DNA of 14,314 bases from an uncultured Blautia sp. (lineage in GTDB: Bacteria > Bacillota > Clostridia > Lachnospirales > Lachnospiraceae), in assembly GCA_934378195.1 (NCBI GenBank), contig CAKRPO010000055.1:1-14314 (forward strand), read 5' to 3'. The position numbers were made by a program, and so were the translations under genes. This document shows positions 1 through 7,050 of the stretch, one piece after another. The notes below the pieces were generated by a model. It did not search any database. It was not told the origin of the DNA and was given only the letters and a program-made list of their open reading frames with translations. Within the stretch, counting starts at the first letter, position 1. Every line of letters begins with the position of its first letter.

Positions 1-72
1 CATCAGAGAGCTCTGACTGTTGCTGTTAAGAGAGCACGTCATCTTTCCATGATGCCATACGTTCAGGACTAA
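1..72 (+). CDS. rpsR: Ribosomal protein S18, 3' end only
   Basis: The window opens inside a reading frame whose last 23 residues are HQRALTVAVKRARHLSMMPY followed by VQD and a TAA stop. This matches the conserved C-terminus of bacterial S18 (HQR-LT-AIKRAR-hydrophobic-LP-Y/F), the part that contacts 16S rRNA in the small subunit platform. The start lies upstream of the window. In Bacillota rpsR is usually the last gene of rpsF-ssb-rpsR and lies close to gdpP-rplI-dnaB, as here. The terminator directly downstream agrees with rpsR being the end of its operon. Confidence 0.93.
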   Translation, partial: HQRALTVAVKRARHLSMMPYVQD

Positions 73-100
73 TCTGAGCGATATAGCTTATTGAATTTTG

Positions 101-149
101 AGAGCCATATCCGGATAGCAGAATTGCTTTCCAGATATGGCTCTTTTTT
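101..149 (+). terminator. Rho-independent terminator after rpsR
   Basis: The arms 101-114 and 131-144 (AGAGCCATATCCGG against CCAGATATGGCTCT) pair over 14 positions with a single C-A mismatch. A T run follows immediately (144-149). It lies 29 bases after the rpsR stop and ends the ribosomal operon before the gdpP promoter. Confidence 0.9.
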
Positions 150-167
150 CAGTTTGTGGGAAATAGG

Positions 168-196
168 TAGCAAAATCTATGGATATCTGGTATAAT
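168..196 (+). promoter_or_regulatory. Promoter of gdpP-rplI-dnaB, extended -10
   Basis: A perfect -10 TATAAT (191-196) is preceded by TGG, giving the extended TGnTATAAT form. The -35 TAGCAA at 168-173, with 17 bp spacing, matches consensus poorly (3 of 6), so the extended -10 probably carries recognition. The expected transcription start is near 203, leaving a short leader before gdpP. Confidence 0.75.
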
Positions 197-228
197 AGTA
201 GGCAGCATTTAAATAACTAAGAAAAAGA

Positions 229-2298
229 ATGGTAAAGAGTGTTATGAGTGGAAAGTTAAGATTAAAAGGCCATCTGAAACATTTAGCCCGTTGGCCGCTG
301 TATTTATCCGTTCTGCTGATTGCATTGAACATTCTGGTATACGTGATCAATATCAAAGCAGGTGTGGTTGTTACAATGGGAAATGTACTGTATATTGTAG
401 CTGCTATTGGACTTCTGCTTTATCACAGACCATTGATGTTCAATGATCTGATTGCTTTTGCCAGCCAGTATGAGTTTCTTGAAAAGAGAGTTCTTGAAGA
501 ACTGGCACTTCCATATGCAGTAATGGATATGCAGGGAAGAATGATCTGGTCCAATCGGATGTTCTCTCAGCTGACAGGCAAAGATCCGTTTTACAGAAAA
601 AATGTAAATACGATCTTTCCGGATATTACAGCAAATAAACTGCCGGGACACGACGGAAAGGATATTACAGAACTCAGTACGCAGTTTGGAGACCGTATCT
701 ACAGGATCTCCATGCAGAAAGTTATGCTGGGAGAATCTGTCGCACCATCGAAGCTTTTGATGGATATTCCGGATACGACAAGCCTCATCGCAATGTATCT
801 GTACGATGAGACTGAATTAAAAGAATATATCCAGGCAAATGAAGACAATAAGCTTGTTGTTGCACTTGCTTATCTGGATAACTATGAAGAAGCACTGGAA
901 AGCGTTGAGGATGTCAGAAGATCTCTCCTGATCGCATTGATCGATCGTAAGATCACGAAATATTTTTCCAATTATGATGGCCTGGTACGTAAACTGGAAA
1001 AGGATAAATATTTCCTGATCATGAGGCAGAGTTCTTTGGAAGCACTCAAAGAACAGAAATTCCATATTCTGGAAGAAGTTAAGACAGTCAATATCGGTAA
1101 TGAGATGACAGTAACTTTGAGCATCGGTATTGGACTGAATGCACCGACATATCTTCAGGATTATGAATATTCACGTATCGCAATCGAGATGGCTTTGGGT
1201 CGTGGTGGAGATCAGGTTGTTATCAAGAATGGTGACAATATTACTTATTATGGCGGCAAAGCGCAGCAGATGGAAAAGACAACACGTGTCAAAGCCCGTG
1301 TTAAGGCACAGGCGCTGAAGGAATTCATGAGTACCAAAGAGCGTGTCGTTGTCATGGGACATAAGATTACAGATGTCGATGCACTGGGAGCTGCAATCGG
1401 TATTTACCGTGCGGGCAAGACTTTGGGAAAACCGGTTCATATTGTAGTGAACGATCCATCCACATCCATACGCCCACTGATGGCTGGATATATGAACAAT
1501 CCGGATTATGAACCATCTATGTTCATTGACCGTAATCAGGCAATGGAGCTGGTGGATGATAATACAGTAGTAGTTGTTGTAGATACCAATAAGCCAAGTT
1601 ATACAGAATGTGAAGAGCTGTTGTATATGACTAAAACAATTGTTGTTCTGGACCATCACCGCAGAGGTAATGAAGTGATTCAGAATGCAGTATTGTCTTA
1701 TGTAGAACCATATGCATCCTCTACATGTGAGATGGTTGCGGAGATCCTGCAGTATTTTTCAGATGATCTCCGTCTTCGCAATATGGAGGCAGATTGTATT
1801 TATGCAGGTATTATGATCGATACCAATAACTTTATCACAAGAGCAGGTGTACGTACATTTGAGGCTGCTGCATTCCTGCGCCGTTCCGGAGCGGACATGA
1901 CCAGAGTACGTAAGATGCTTCGAGATAATATTGATTCTTATAAGGCGAGAGCGGAGGCTGTCCGTACCGCGGAGATCTACAGAGGCTGCTTTGCAATTGC
2001 CAAATGCCCGAGTGAAGGGCTGGAAAGTCCGACAGTTGTCGGAGCACAGGCTGCAAATGAGCTTTTGAATATTGCAGGTGTCAAGGCATCTTTTGTACTG
2101 ACTACCTATAACAGAGAAGTTTATGTCAGCGCCCGTGCAATTGATGAAGTCAATGTACAGGTGATGATGGAGAAACTTGGAGGTGGCGGTCATATCAATA
2201 TTGCCGGTGCACAGGTGAAACGCCCGATCGATGAAGTACAGAGTATGCTTAAAGACATCATAGATGAATTGTATCAGGAGGAAGAAAGCAAGAAATGA
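229..2298 (+). CDS. gdpP: c-di-AMP phosphodiesterase GdpP (PAS-GGDEF-DHH/DHHA1)
   Basis: This membrane-bound phosphodiesterase hydrolyses cyclic di-AMP to pApA and so sets the level of the messenger that controls K+ and osmolyte transport. At 689 residues it has the full family layout. Two membrane helices lie at about 23-42 and 46-65. A PAS-like region spans about 85-150. A degenerate GGDEF domain spans about 175-335 and ends in RGGDQ (325-329), as usual in GdpP. The DHH domain shows H378-x3-D382-x-D384, D452 (VDTN), the DHH triad at 475-477 and D531 (IDTN), the expected manganese ligands. The DHHA1 domain carries GGGGH at 651-655. All catalytic residues are present. The Shine-Dalgarno site before the ATG at 229 is weak (AAGAAAAAG); the in-frame ATG at 244 is a possible alternative. 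Its stop overlaps the rplI start (ATGA). Confidence 0.96.
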   Translation: MVKSVMSGKLRLKGHLKHLARWPLYLSVLLIALNILVYVINIKAGVVVTMGNVLYIVAAIGLLLYHRPLMFNDLIAFASQYEFLEKRVLEELALPYAVMDMQGRMIWSNRMFSQLTGKDPFYRKNVNTIFPDITANKLPGHDGKDITELSTQFGDRIYRISMQKVMLGESVAPSKLLMDIPDTTSLIAMYLYDETELKEYIQANEDNKLVVALAYLDNYEEALESVEDVRRSLLIALIDRKITKYFSNYDGLVRKLEKDKYFLIMRQSSLEALKEQKFHILEEVKTVNIGNEMTVTLSIGIGLNAPTYLQDYEYSRIAIEMALGRGGDQVVIKNGDNITYYGGKAQQMEKTTRVKARVKAQALKEFMSTKERVVVMGHKITDVDALGAAIGIYRAGKTLGKPVHIVVNDPSTSIRPLMAGYMNNPDYEPSMFIDRNQAMELVDDNTVVVVVDTNKPSYTECEELLYMTKTIVVLDHHRRGNEVIQNAVLSYVEPYASSTCEMVAEILQYFSDDLRLRNMEADCIYAGIMIDTNNFITRAGVRTFEAAAFLRRSGADMTRVRKMLRDNIDSYKARAEAVRTAEIYRGCFAIAKCPSEGLESPTVVGAQAANELLNIAGVKASFVLTTYNREVYVSARAIDEVNVQVMMEKLGGGGHINIAGAQVKRPIDEVQSMLKDIIDELYQEEESKK

Positions 2299-2741
2299 AA
2301 GTAATTTTATTAGAAGATGTAAAAGCACTGGGTAAAAAAGGTGCAATCGTAAATGTCAGTGACGGATATGCAAGAAATATGATTTTGCCAAAGAAACTTG
2401 GAGTGGAAGCTACACCGAAGAATCTGAATGATCTGAAGCTTCAGAAAGCAAATGCAGAAAAGGTTGCTCAGGAAAATCTGGAGGCGGCGCAGGCATTTGC
2501 CAAGGATCTTGAGACAAAAGAAATCATTCTGACACTGAAAGTTGGAGAAGCTGGAAGAACATTTGGATCTGTTTCTTCCAAAGAAATTTCAGAGGCAGCC
2601 AAAGAGCAGCTCGGACTGGATATTGACAAGAAGAAACTTCAGCTTTCAAGCCCGATCAGAAATCTTGGTGTGACTCAGGTTCCGGTCAAATTACATCCGA
2701 AGGTAACCGGAAGCCTGAAGGTATGGATAAAAGAAGCTTAA
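2295..2741 (+). CDS. rplI: Ribosomal protein L9
   Basis: This is the large-subunit protein L9, which binds 23S rRNA at the base of the L1 stalk and helps keep the reading frame. The 148 residues match the usual family length. The N-terminal RNA-binding domain has the signature [16 protein letters not shown], then [19 protein letters not shown] long charged connecting helix (about 41-75) and the C-terminal domain (about 80-148) follow. The ribosome binding site AGGAGGAAG lies inside the end of gdpP, and the four-base overlap ATGA indicates translational coupling. The gdpP-rplI-dnaB order is typical of Bacillota. Confidence 0.97.
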   Translation: MKVILLEDVKALGKKGAIVNVSDGYARNMILPKKLGVEATPKNLNDLKLQKANAEKVAQENLEAAQAFAKDLETKEIILTLKVGEAGRTFGSVSSKEISEAAKEQLGLDIDKKKLQLSSPIRNLGVTQVPVKLHPKVTGSLKVWIKEA

Positions 2742-2757
2742 GTAAGGAGTACATGCG

Positions 2758-4086
2758 ATGGAAGAAGCGCTGATAAAAAGAATACCGCCTCACAGTATTG
2801 AGGCAGAGCAGTCTGTCATCGGCGCAATGCTCCTTGACAGAGATGCAATCCTGGTCGCATCAGAGATTCTGACAAGTGATGACTTCTACCAGAATCAGTA
2901 TGGTATTATTTTTGATGCGATGGTGGAGCTTTGTAATGAGGGGAAACCAGTCGATCTGATCACATTACAGAATCGTTTGAAAGAGAAAGATCTTCCGCCG
3001 GATATCAGCAGCATGGAGTATGTACGTGAACTCATTGAAGCAGTTCCTACTTCGGCAAATGTGAAGTATTATGCCAATATTGTCAGCGAGAAAGCTCTTC
3101 TGCGTCGACTGATCAAGGCGACAGAAGATGTAGCTAATACCTGCTATCTTGAGAAAGAAAGTACAGAGATGATTCTTGAGGAATCTGAGAAGAAACTGTT
3201 CAATATCCTGCAGAGGAGCATTGGTGGTGATTACGTACCGATTCAGCAGGTTGTCCTGAATGCTATCAATAATATTGAGAAAGCATCCAAACTGAAGGGC
3301 AGTGTTACCGGTATTCCGACTGGATTCATCGACTTGGACTATAAGACGTCTGGTATGCACCCATCCGATTTGGTCCTGATTGCGGCCCGTCCTTCTATGG
3401 GTAAGACAGCGTTTGTTCTGAATATTGCACAGTATATGGCTTTTCGTAAGGATGTTACTGTAGCTATATTCAGTCTGGAAATGTCAAAAGAACAGCTGGT
3501 GAACCGTCTTCTGGCGATGGAATCTCACGTAGATTCACAGAACATGCGTACCGGTAATCTGAAAGATGAAGACTGGACGAAGCTTGTTGAGGGTGCAGAT
3601 ATCATCGGACGTTCTAATCTGATCATAGATGACACACCGGGAATCAGTATTGCAGAAATGCGTTCCAAGTGTCGTAAATACAAGCTGGAACATAATCTTG
3701 GAATCATTATGATTGACTACCTGCAGCTGATGAGCGGCAGTGGTAAGAGTGATTCCCGTCAGCAGGAGATCTCAGATATTTCCCGTTCACTCAAGGCACT
3801 TGCCAGAGAGCTGAGTGTGCCGGTCATTGCACTGTCACAGCTGAGCCGTGCAGTTGAACAGAGACCAGATCACAGACCAATGCTATCGGACCTTCGAGAG
3901 TCTGGAGCAATCGAGCAGGATGCTGATGTTGTTATGTTTCTGTATCGTGATGATTATTATCACAAAGACACAGAAAAAAAAGACATTGCTGAAGTGATCA
4001 TAGCCAAACAGAGAAATGGTCCGATTGGAACCATTGAACTGGTATGGCTGCCAAGATATACACAGTTCGTAAACATGAAAAAATAA
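2758..4086 (+). CDS. dnaB: Replicative DNA helicase DnaB (B. subtilis DnaC type)
   Basis: This hexameric 5'-3' helicase unwinds DNA at the replication fork. The 442 residues cover the whole protein. The N-terminal primase-interaction domain starts with IPPHSIEAEQSVIGAMLLD. After the linker helix comes the RecA-like motor domain, with Walker A ARPSMGKT (K216) and Walker B IIMIDYLQL (D320). The following segment ALSQLSRAVEQRPDHRPMLS, with SDLRESGAIEQDADVV after it, contains the sensor and arginine finger region. No intein or insertion is present. An AAGGAG site lies 8 bases before the ATG, and only 16 bases separate it from rplI. It is the last gene of the operon. In B. subtilis this protein is called DnaC. 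Confidence 0.97.
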   Translation: MEEALIKRIPPHSIEAEQSVIGAMLLDRDAILVASEILTSDDFYQNQYGIIFDAMVELCNEGKPVDLITLQNRLKEKDLPPDISSMEYVRELIEAVPTSANVKYYANIVSEKALLRRLIKATEDVANTCYLEKESTEMILEESEKKLFNILQRSIGGDYVPIQQVVLNAINNIEKASKLKGSVTGIPTGFIDLDYKTSGMHPSDLVLIAARPSMGKTAFVLNIAQYMAFRKDVTVAIFSLEMSKEQLVNRLLAMESHVDSQNMRTGNLKDEDWTKLVEGADIIGRSNLIIDDTPGISIAEMRSKCRKYKLEHNLGIIMIDYLQLMSGSGKSDSRQQEISDISRSLKALARELSVPVIALSQLSRAVEQRPDHRPMLSDLRESGAIEQDADVVMFLYRDDYYHKDTEKKDIAEVIIAKQRNGPIGTIELVWLPRYTQFVNMKK

Positions 4087-4099
4087 TGAAATTGCAGAA

Positions 4100-4154
4100 A
4101 GCAGGTATCTACCGCAGAATAAACAGAGTTCAGTGGTCAGATACCTGCTTTTTT
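4100..4154 (+). terminator. Rho-independent terminator after dnaB
   Basis: A perfect 11-bp stem AGCAGGTATCT (4100-4110) / AGATACCTGCT (4139-4149) encloses a 28-base loop. ACC/GGT pairs can extend it inward past a single bulged C. The right arm runs into TTTTTT. It begins 13 bases after the dnaB stop and closes the gdpP-rplI-dnaB operon. Confidence 0.9.
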
Positions 4155-4169
4155 GTCGAACGTTTTTTA

Positions 4170-4198
4170 TTGAATTCAAGAAGATTACTTTTTATAAT
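4170..4198 (+). promoter_or_regulatory. Promoter of the MerR-like gene
   Basis: A -35 TTGAAT (4170-4175, 4 of 6) and a perfect -10 TATAAT (4193-4198) are separated by exactly 17 bp, just after the dnaB terminator. The gene start is 32 bases further on. Confidence 0.75.
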
Positions 4199-4230
4199 AT
4201 ATTTTAATGAAGATCATAAGGAGGTGCGTG

Positions 4231-4767
4231 ATGGAGACACGATATACAGTCAGACAGGCAGTTGAGATGACTGGAGTCAAGTCGTATGTCCTCAGATACT
4301 GGGAAGAGGAGCTGGAGCTTCGGATCCATAGAAATGAGCTGGGACATCGTTATTACACCGGATATGATATTCAACTTTTTCTGAATATAAAGGAACTGAA
4401 GAAAAGAGGACTGCAGCTTCGGGCAATCAAAAATCTGATTCCGCAGATTACTGCATCCATGGGTGGTTTTGGAGAGAATACGGCCACACTTCTGGAGGGA
4501 GAGATCGTAGAGGCGAAGACCCCAAACGTGGAACGGGATGTAGCAGAAAACGTTGCCGTTTCAGGGGGAGAGAAAGACAGAACGGATAACAGGATTTTAG
4601 AATTTCAGGCAATTCTGGAAAGACTGATCATGCAGGAACTCAGATTTCAGAATGAAGATGAAGAACGATGCCGGTCACTCGATTATGCGATTCGCAGGCA
4701 GCAGCTGGCAAGAAAGGAAGCTGCCGCAGCGACAGCGAAACGGCAGCACTCCAAAAGGAAACAATGA
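4231..4767 (+). CDS. MerR-family HTH protein with basic helical tail
   Basis: This is a predicted DNA-binding protein of 178 residues. Residues 3-70 form a MerR-type winged helix-turn-helix: YTVRQAVEMTGVKSYVLRYW, then the wing with GHRYYTGYDIQLFLNIKELK and a further helix, KRGLQLRAIKNLI. A linker (about 80-120) of low conservation character follows. Then comes a charged helical segment (about 122-160) that may dimerise, and a basic Ala/Lys-rich tail ending KRQHSKRKQ. No cysteine ligand set or effector-binding domain is visible, so it is not a metal-type MerR; the shape recalls RacA-like MerR proteins. Its target is unknown. I chose ATG 4231 because the strong AAGGAGGTG site (4218-4226) lies 4 bases upstream; the in-frame ATG at 4207 would place that site inside the gene. 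It has its own promoter and appears monocistronic. Confidence 0.85.
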   Translation: METRYTVRQAVEMTGVKSYVLRYWEEELELRIHRNELGHRYYTGYDIQLFLNIKELKKRGLQLRAIKNLIPQITASMGGFGENTATLLEGEIVEAKTPNVERDVAENVAVSGGEKDRTDNRILEFQAILERLIMQELRFQNEDEERCRSLDYAIRRQQLARKEAAAATAKRQHSKRKQ

Positions 4768-4787
4768 GACTCATAGAAAAGAAGACA

Positions 4788-4819
4788 AAAGAAGCTGCAG
4801 CAGATGCTGCAGCTTCTTT
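4788..4819. terminator. Bidirectional terminator between merR-like gene and ferredoxin
   Basis: A perfect 14-bp inverted repeat (AAAGAAGCTGCAGC at 4788-4801, GCTGCAGCTTCTTT at 4806-4819) has a four-base loop. It sits between two convergent genes. On the minus strand it is followed by TTGTCTTCTTTTC, which is U-rich. On the plus strand the U content is only the end of the arm, so termination is probably stronger for the ferredoxin transcript. Confidence 0.8.
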
Positions 4820-4834
4820 GAATCATGAATGGAA

Positions 4835-5008
4835 TTATTCAGCTGGATGAATAGCCTCTGTAGGACAGGCGTCAGCGCATGTTCCGCAGTCAAGGCATGC
4901 ATCAGCATCGATCTCGAAGTGCTCTGCACCTTCAGAGATAGCTTCAGCTGGACATTCTGCTGCGCAAGTTCCGCAGCTTACACATTCGTCAGAAATTACA
5001 TATGCCAT
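4835..5008 (-). CDS. 2[4Fe-4S] ferredoxin, clostridial type
   Basis: This small electron carrier has 57 residues, beginning MAYVISDECVSCGTCAAECP and ending TEAIHPAE. Two classical cluster motifs are intact: C9-x2-C12-x2-C15-x3-C19-P and C38-x2-C41-x2-C44-x3-C48-P. These bind two [4Fe-4S] clusters. Clostridia use such ferredoxins as partners of pyruvate:ferredoxin oxidoreductase, hydrogenase and Rnf; which partners apply here cannot be read from the sequence. The start is fixed by GGAGG on the minus strand (complement within 5014-5021), a few bases before the ATG. It has its own promoter, is divergent from the DUF1858 gene, and ends at a strong hairpin. Its small size makes it easy to miss in automatic calls. 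Confidence 0.95.
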   Translation of the reverse strand: MAYVISDECVSCGTCAAECPAEAISEGAEHFEIDADACLDCGTCADACPTEAIHPAE

Positions 5009-5058
5009 TATGATATCCTCCTTTTTTCTCGTTAGTACCTTATAGGTTCTATATCGTT

Positions 5059-5087
5059 ATTCTAATATATATCTTTGTGGATTACAA
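5059..5087 (-). promoter_or_regulatory. Promoter of the ferredoxin gene
   Basis: Read on the minus strand, the -35 TTGTAA (5087-5082) and -10 TAGAAT (5064-5059) have a 17-bp spacing, matching consensus at 4 and 5 of 6 positions. The predicted leader is about 45 bases. Confidence 0.7.
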
Positions 5088-5128
5088 GTATTAAATTGTG
5101 AACAAATCATTTTTTTAAATATTTAGGG

Positions 5129-5157
5129 TTGACCGCTTCTAACTTTTATATTATAAT
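5129..5157 (+). promoter_or_regulatory. Promoter of the DUF1858 gene
   Basis: A -35 TTGACC (5 of 6, 5129-5134) and a perfect -10 TATAAT (5152-5157) are separated by 17 bp. This is one of the strongest promoters in the window. It is back-to-back with the ferredoxin promoter, the two -35 boxes being 41 bp apart. Confidence 0.85.
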
Positions 5158-5207
5158 AAATCATAGTCGGGAATTTTAAGAGTTCCATATAAAAGGAGGA
5201 AATTACA

Positions 5208-5408
5208 ATGGCAAAAGTTACTAAAGATATGCTGATTGGCCAGTTAATTACATTAGATCCTAATATTGCACCGATTCTTATGAGAGCTGGTATGCACTGC
5301 CTTGGATGCCCATCTTCACAGATGGAATCTCTGGAAGAAGCTGCTATGGTTCATGGAATGGACGTAGATGTTCTGGTTCAGCAGATCAACGATTTTCTTG
5401 GTGAATAA
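5208..5408 (+). CDS. DUF1858 redox-disulfide domain protein
   Basis: This 66-residue protein is a single DUF1858 domain, the type also described as a hybrid-cluster-protein-associated redox disulfide domain. The diagnostic part is [20 protein letters not shown], with C31-x2-C34 preceded by an amphipathic segment (DPNIAPIL) and followed by EEAAMVHG. In this family the two cysteines are thought to cycle between thiol and disulfide or to hold a cofactor; the biochemical role is not established. It has a strong AAGGAGG site, its own strong promoter and its own terminator, so it is probably a well expressed monocistronic gene. The neighbouring divergent ferredoxin suggests a redox setting, but no partner enzyme is encoded nearby. 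Confidence 0.88.
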   Translation: MAKVTKDMLIGQLITLDPNIAPILMRAGMHCLGCPSSQMESLEEAAMVHGMDVDVLVQQINDFLGE

Positions 5409-5420
5409 TTCACACATGCA

Positions 5421-5454
5421 AAAGACTGGCTTGAGTAGCCAGTCTTTGTTTTTT
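5421..5454 (+). terminator. Terminator after the DUF1858 gene
   Basis: A perfect 11-bp stem AAAGACTGGCT (5421-5431) / AGCCAGTCTTT (5437-5447) with a 5-base loop is followed by G and a T run (5449-5454). Read on the minus strand it ends in CTTTTGC, so it may also catch transcripts coming from mecA. Confidence 0.9.
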
Positions 5455-5455
5455 G

Positions 5456-5491
5456 TGCAATAGGAAATTACTCCGTAATGTTCCTATTGCA
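5456..5491. repeat. Hairpin downstream of mecA without a U run
   Basis: TGCAATAGGAA (5456-5466) and TTCCTATTGCA (5481-5491) form a perfect 11-bp inverted repeat. ATTA/TAAT can pair further inside. It lies 24 bases beyond the mecA stop. In the mecA direction it is followed by A-rich, not U-rich, sequence, so it is more likely a 3'-end stabilising hairpin than a classical terminator. Confidence 0.65.
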
Positions 5492-5514
5492 TGAAAAATT
5501 ATAAGTCATGATTA

Positions 5515-6258
5515 TCAAAGCTGTGTAAGCTGTTGAAGAGCTCTGGTGGAGATCAGTTCTCCGTGTTCCTTCAAATGTGCCTCGCCGGCTGGAGAAAATG
5601 CTCTGCTGCTACCATATTCGGAAAGAATATTGCAAACCTTGTTGAATTCTTCCGGTGAATATTCGGACTGATGAAGAACCAGTTGATAAAGACCCTCAGA
5701 AGAATCTTTGTAAAGAGAGTTCTCGCCAGTGAAAAATCCATTTAGTCCATGAGAAGCAGCGATAACATCATCCAGACGATAGAAGGTAAACAATCGGATC
5801 AGATTCACAGATGGTGTATCTGGAGAAACTGATGCTTTATCAGGATTTTCTTTCTGAGAAGACTGTTTACGAGAGTTACCTTTCATCTTGGCTTCGCATA
5901 TTTTCTGGAAAATATCGATAATGTTGTCAGCACCGTCAAGCTGAAGCGGTTCTGCCTGTGTATTATCCTTATATGGTGAAAATTTGGAAAAACGGGTATC
6001 CAGTTCTTCCGGATCTTCTACTTTGGTGACAATGAGGATGACACTGTCCAGATTGACTGGAATTGCTTCGATCATCAGTGGAATATTATCAGCCTCAAAA
6101 CCAAACTGTATCTGTGCCTGCTGCATCATATCACGGAAAAGCTTCTTGGCCTTCTCGGAACCATAGGCCAGTTCTTTCAGGTTGACCTGATGACTCTCAA
6201 GGTCTTCGCGGGTTAACGTGCAGCGAATCTGATTGTCATTGATTTTTTCTATTTTCAT
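5515..6258 (-). CDS. mecA: MecA adaptor protein of ClpC
   Basis: MecA-type adaptors bind substrates with the N-terminal domain and ClpC with the C-terminal domain, feeding targets to ClpCP. In B. subtilis the best known target is ComK; the substrate here is unknown. The 247 residues start MKIEKINDNQIRCTLTREDL. The N-domain (about 1-80) contains the helix with GSEKAKKLFRDMMQQAQIQF and the segment IPLMIEAIP. A polar linker (about 95-150) is rich in K, S, Q and P. The C-domain (about 150-247) includes FTFYRLDDVIAASHGLNGFF, the part that corresponds to the ClpC-binding fold. The start at 6258 is chosen because AGGATG on the minus strand lies 8 bases upstream; the GTG at 6267 would leave no room for a binding site. 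It is monocistronic. Confidence 0.9.
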   Translation of the reverse strand: MKIEKINDNQIRCTLTREDLESHQVNLKELAYGSEKAKKLFRDMMQQAQIQFGFEADNIPLMIEAIPVNLDSVILIVTKVEDPEELDTRFSKFSPYKDNTQAEPLQLDGADNIIDIFQKICEAKMKGNSRKQSSQKENPDKASVSPDTPSVNLIRLFTFYRLDDVIAASHGLNGFFTGENSLYKDSSEGLYQLVLHQSEYSPEEFNKVCNILSEYGSSRAFSPAGEAHLKEHGELISTRALQQLTQL

Positions 6259-6283
6259 TATGATCACATCCTATTCTTATGCG

Positions 6284-6334
6284 CCTGTCTATGTTAGTAT
6301 ATGAATAACTATTTCAAGTCGAACATCCGACAGG
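6284..6334 (-). promoter_or_regulatory. Structured element in the mecA leader
   Basis: Within the roughly 105-base leader of mecA, CCTGTC (6284-6289) pairs with GACAGG (6329-6334). After a small internal loop, ATGTT (6291-6295) pairs with AACAT (6322-6326). This gives an 11-bp interrupted stem with a 26-base apical loop, ending about 25 bases before the start codon. I do not recognise it as a known riboswitch class. Confidence 0.45.
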
Positions 6335-6368
6335 ATATATAGTCCATGACTTATAACTAATATGACAT

Positions 6369-6398
6369 ATTATATAACACAAACATAGAAAATGTAAA
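6369..6398 (-). promoter_or_regulatory. Promoter of mecA
   Basis: On the minus strand, the -35 TTTACA (6398-6393, 5 of 6) and a perfect -10 TATAAT (6374-6369) have an 18-bp spacing. The transcript would start near 6362, giving a long leader before the ATG at 6258. Confidence 0.75.
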
Positions 6399-6470
6399 GA
6401 AATAGAACCTGCCTATTTATAAAATCTTTAGAAATTAATTCGAAAATTTTGGAGAAAGTGCCAAAAAAGC

Positions 6471-6498
6471 TTGCATAAGAAGAGGAAGTCTGTATAAT
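6471..6498 (+). promoter_or_regulatory. Promoter upstream of the two small ORFs
   Basis: A -35 TTGCAT (4 of 6, 6471-6476) and a perfect -10 TATAAT (6493-6498) have a 16-bp spacing. The nearest candidate start codon is the GTG at 6549; the nearest convincing gene starts at 6768, so the true leader could be about 45 or about 260 bases long. Confidence 0.65.
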
Positions 6499-6548
6499 GA
6501 AGGGTAAGAAAAAATATTTATCATATAGTTGAAGAACAGAAGTTACCT

Positions 6549-6764
6549 GTGAAGGTAACGGACAGACTGATACCAGAACTTACACAATACGAGTTTTTAT
6601 CTACACCTGTCATTGCCGTTCTATACATATCATGCAGCATTCTTGCTGTGGCAGTGATCATTCCCACCATAAGATTAAATTCAATTATACGAAGCAGTAT
6701 TTTTTCTTCAACCTATCAGGTGTTTTCTAAAATCATTTTCAAGAAAGGAGGGCAGAAGAAGTGA
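6549..6764 (+). CDS. Possible small single-span membrane protein (doubtful)
   Basis: This is an open frame of 71 codons starting with GTG. The product would have one hydrophobic stretch at about 19-41 (FLSTPVIAVLYISCSILAVA, then VIIP), flanked by acidic residues on one side and a basic tail (KIIFKKGGQKK) on the other, as in a small membrane protein. Against it, there is no clear Shine-Dalgarno site (only GAAGAACAG), the GTG sits in the loop of a 6-bp hairpin (GTTACC 6542-6547 / GGTAAC 6554-6559), and it uses several codons rare in its neighbours (CTA, ATA, CGA). It ends 3 bases before the next ORF, whose likely binding site is inside it. I recognise no family. It may instead be leader RNA for the next gene. 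Confidence 0.35.
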   Translation: MKVTDRLIPELTQYEFLSTPVIAVLYISCSILAVAVIIPTIRLNSIIRSSIFSSTYQVFSKIIFKKGGQKK

Positions 6765-6767
6765 AAT

Positions 6768-7013
6768 ATGTCACACAGTAAACACAGGAAAAAGTCTCTG
6801 AAACCGTTGAAGGATGAGTTAAAAGAATACCGGAAACGAGGAATCAGACTTTATCTGGAAGGAAATCCCAGTACTCCCAAGGATATTGCGAAAGCCTGTA
6901 TGATCGCAGAAGATGGAGGGTATATGCGGGATTATACAGAAGATGCAAAGGGCCGGATCGCGAAAGTGAATTTTGATCATATCAGACAGATTCCGGGAAG
7001 TAAGGAATTGTAA
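6768..7013 (+). CDS. Small conserved-looking protein of unknown function
   Basis: This is an 81-residue soluble, strongly charged protein. The basic N-terminus (HRKKSLKPLKDELKEYRKRG) is followed by IRLYLEGNPSTPKDIAKACM, an acidic stretch AEDGGYMRDYTEDAKGRI, and a C-terminal strand-like segment VNFDHIRQI. The composition and codon use look like a real protein and the shape resembles small Lachnospiraceae hypothetical proteins, but I cannot name a family. The start is a little odd. AAAGGAGGG (6744-6752) is 15 bases from the ATG, longer than usual, while the GTG at 6761 is ideally spaced but opens only a six-codon frame that ends at 6781. An in-frame stop (6762-6764) rules out a longer N-terminus. 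Confidence 0.65.
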   Translation: MSHSKHRKKSLKPLKDELKEYRKRGIRLYLEGNPSTPKDIAKACMIAEDGGYMRDYTEDAKGRIAKVNFDHIRQIPGSKEL

Positions 7014-7050
7014 AGCCTTTCGACATCCCTTTTGTACAAAAGATAACAGG

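Noticed and set aside
1171..2346. Long minus-strand open frames opposite gdpP (1171-1659 and 1759-2346)
   Set aside because: They lie wholly against well supported gdpP and rplI coding sequence, have Cys/His/Ile-rich composition typical of antisense frames and no ribosome binding site.
4207..4230. Upstream ATG 4207 as start of the MerR-like gene
   Set aside because: The strong AAGGAGGTG at 4218-4226 would be inside the gene; it is correctly placed for ATG 4231.
5092..5110. Possible Rex, Fnr or Crp site (TTGTGAACAAATCA) between the ferredoxin and DUF1858 promoters
   Set aside because: Only the left half resembles these operators; the right half is missing, and AT-rich sequence makes such half-sites common.
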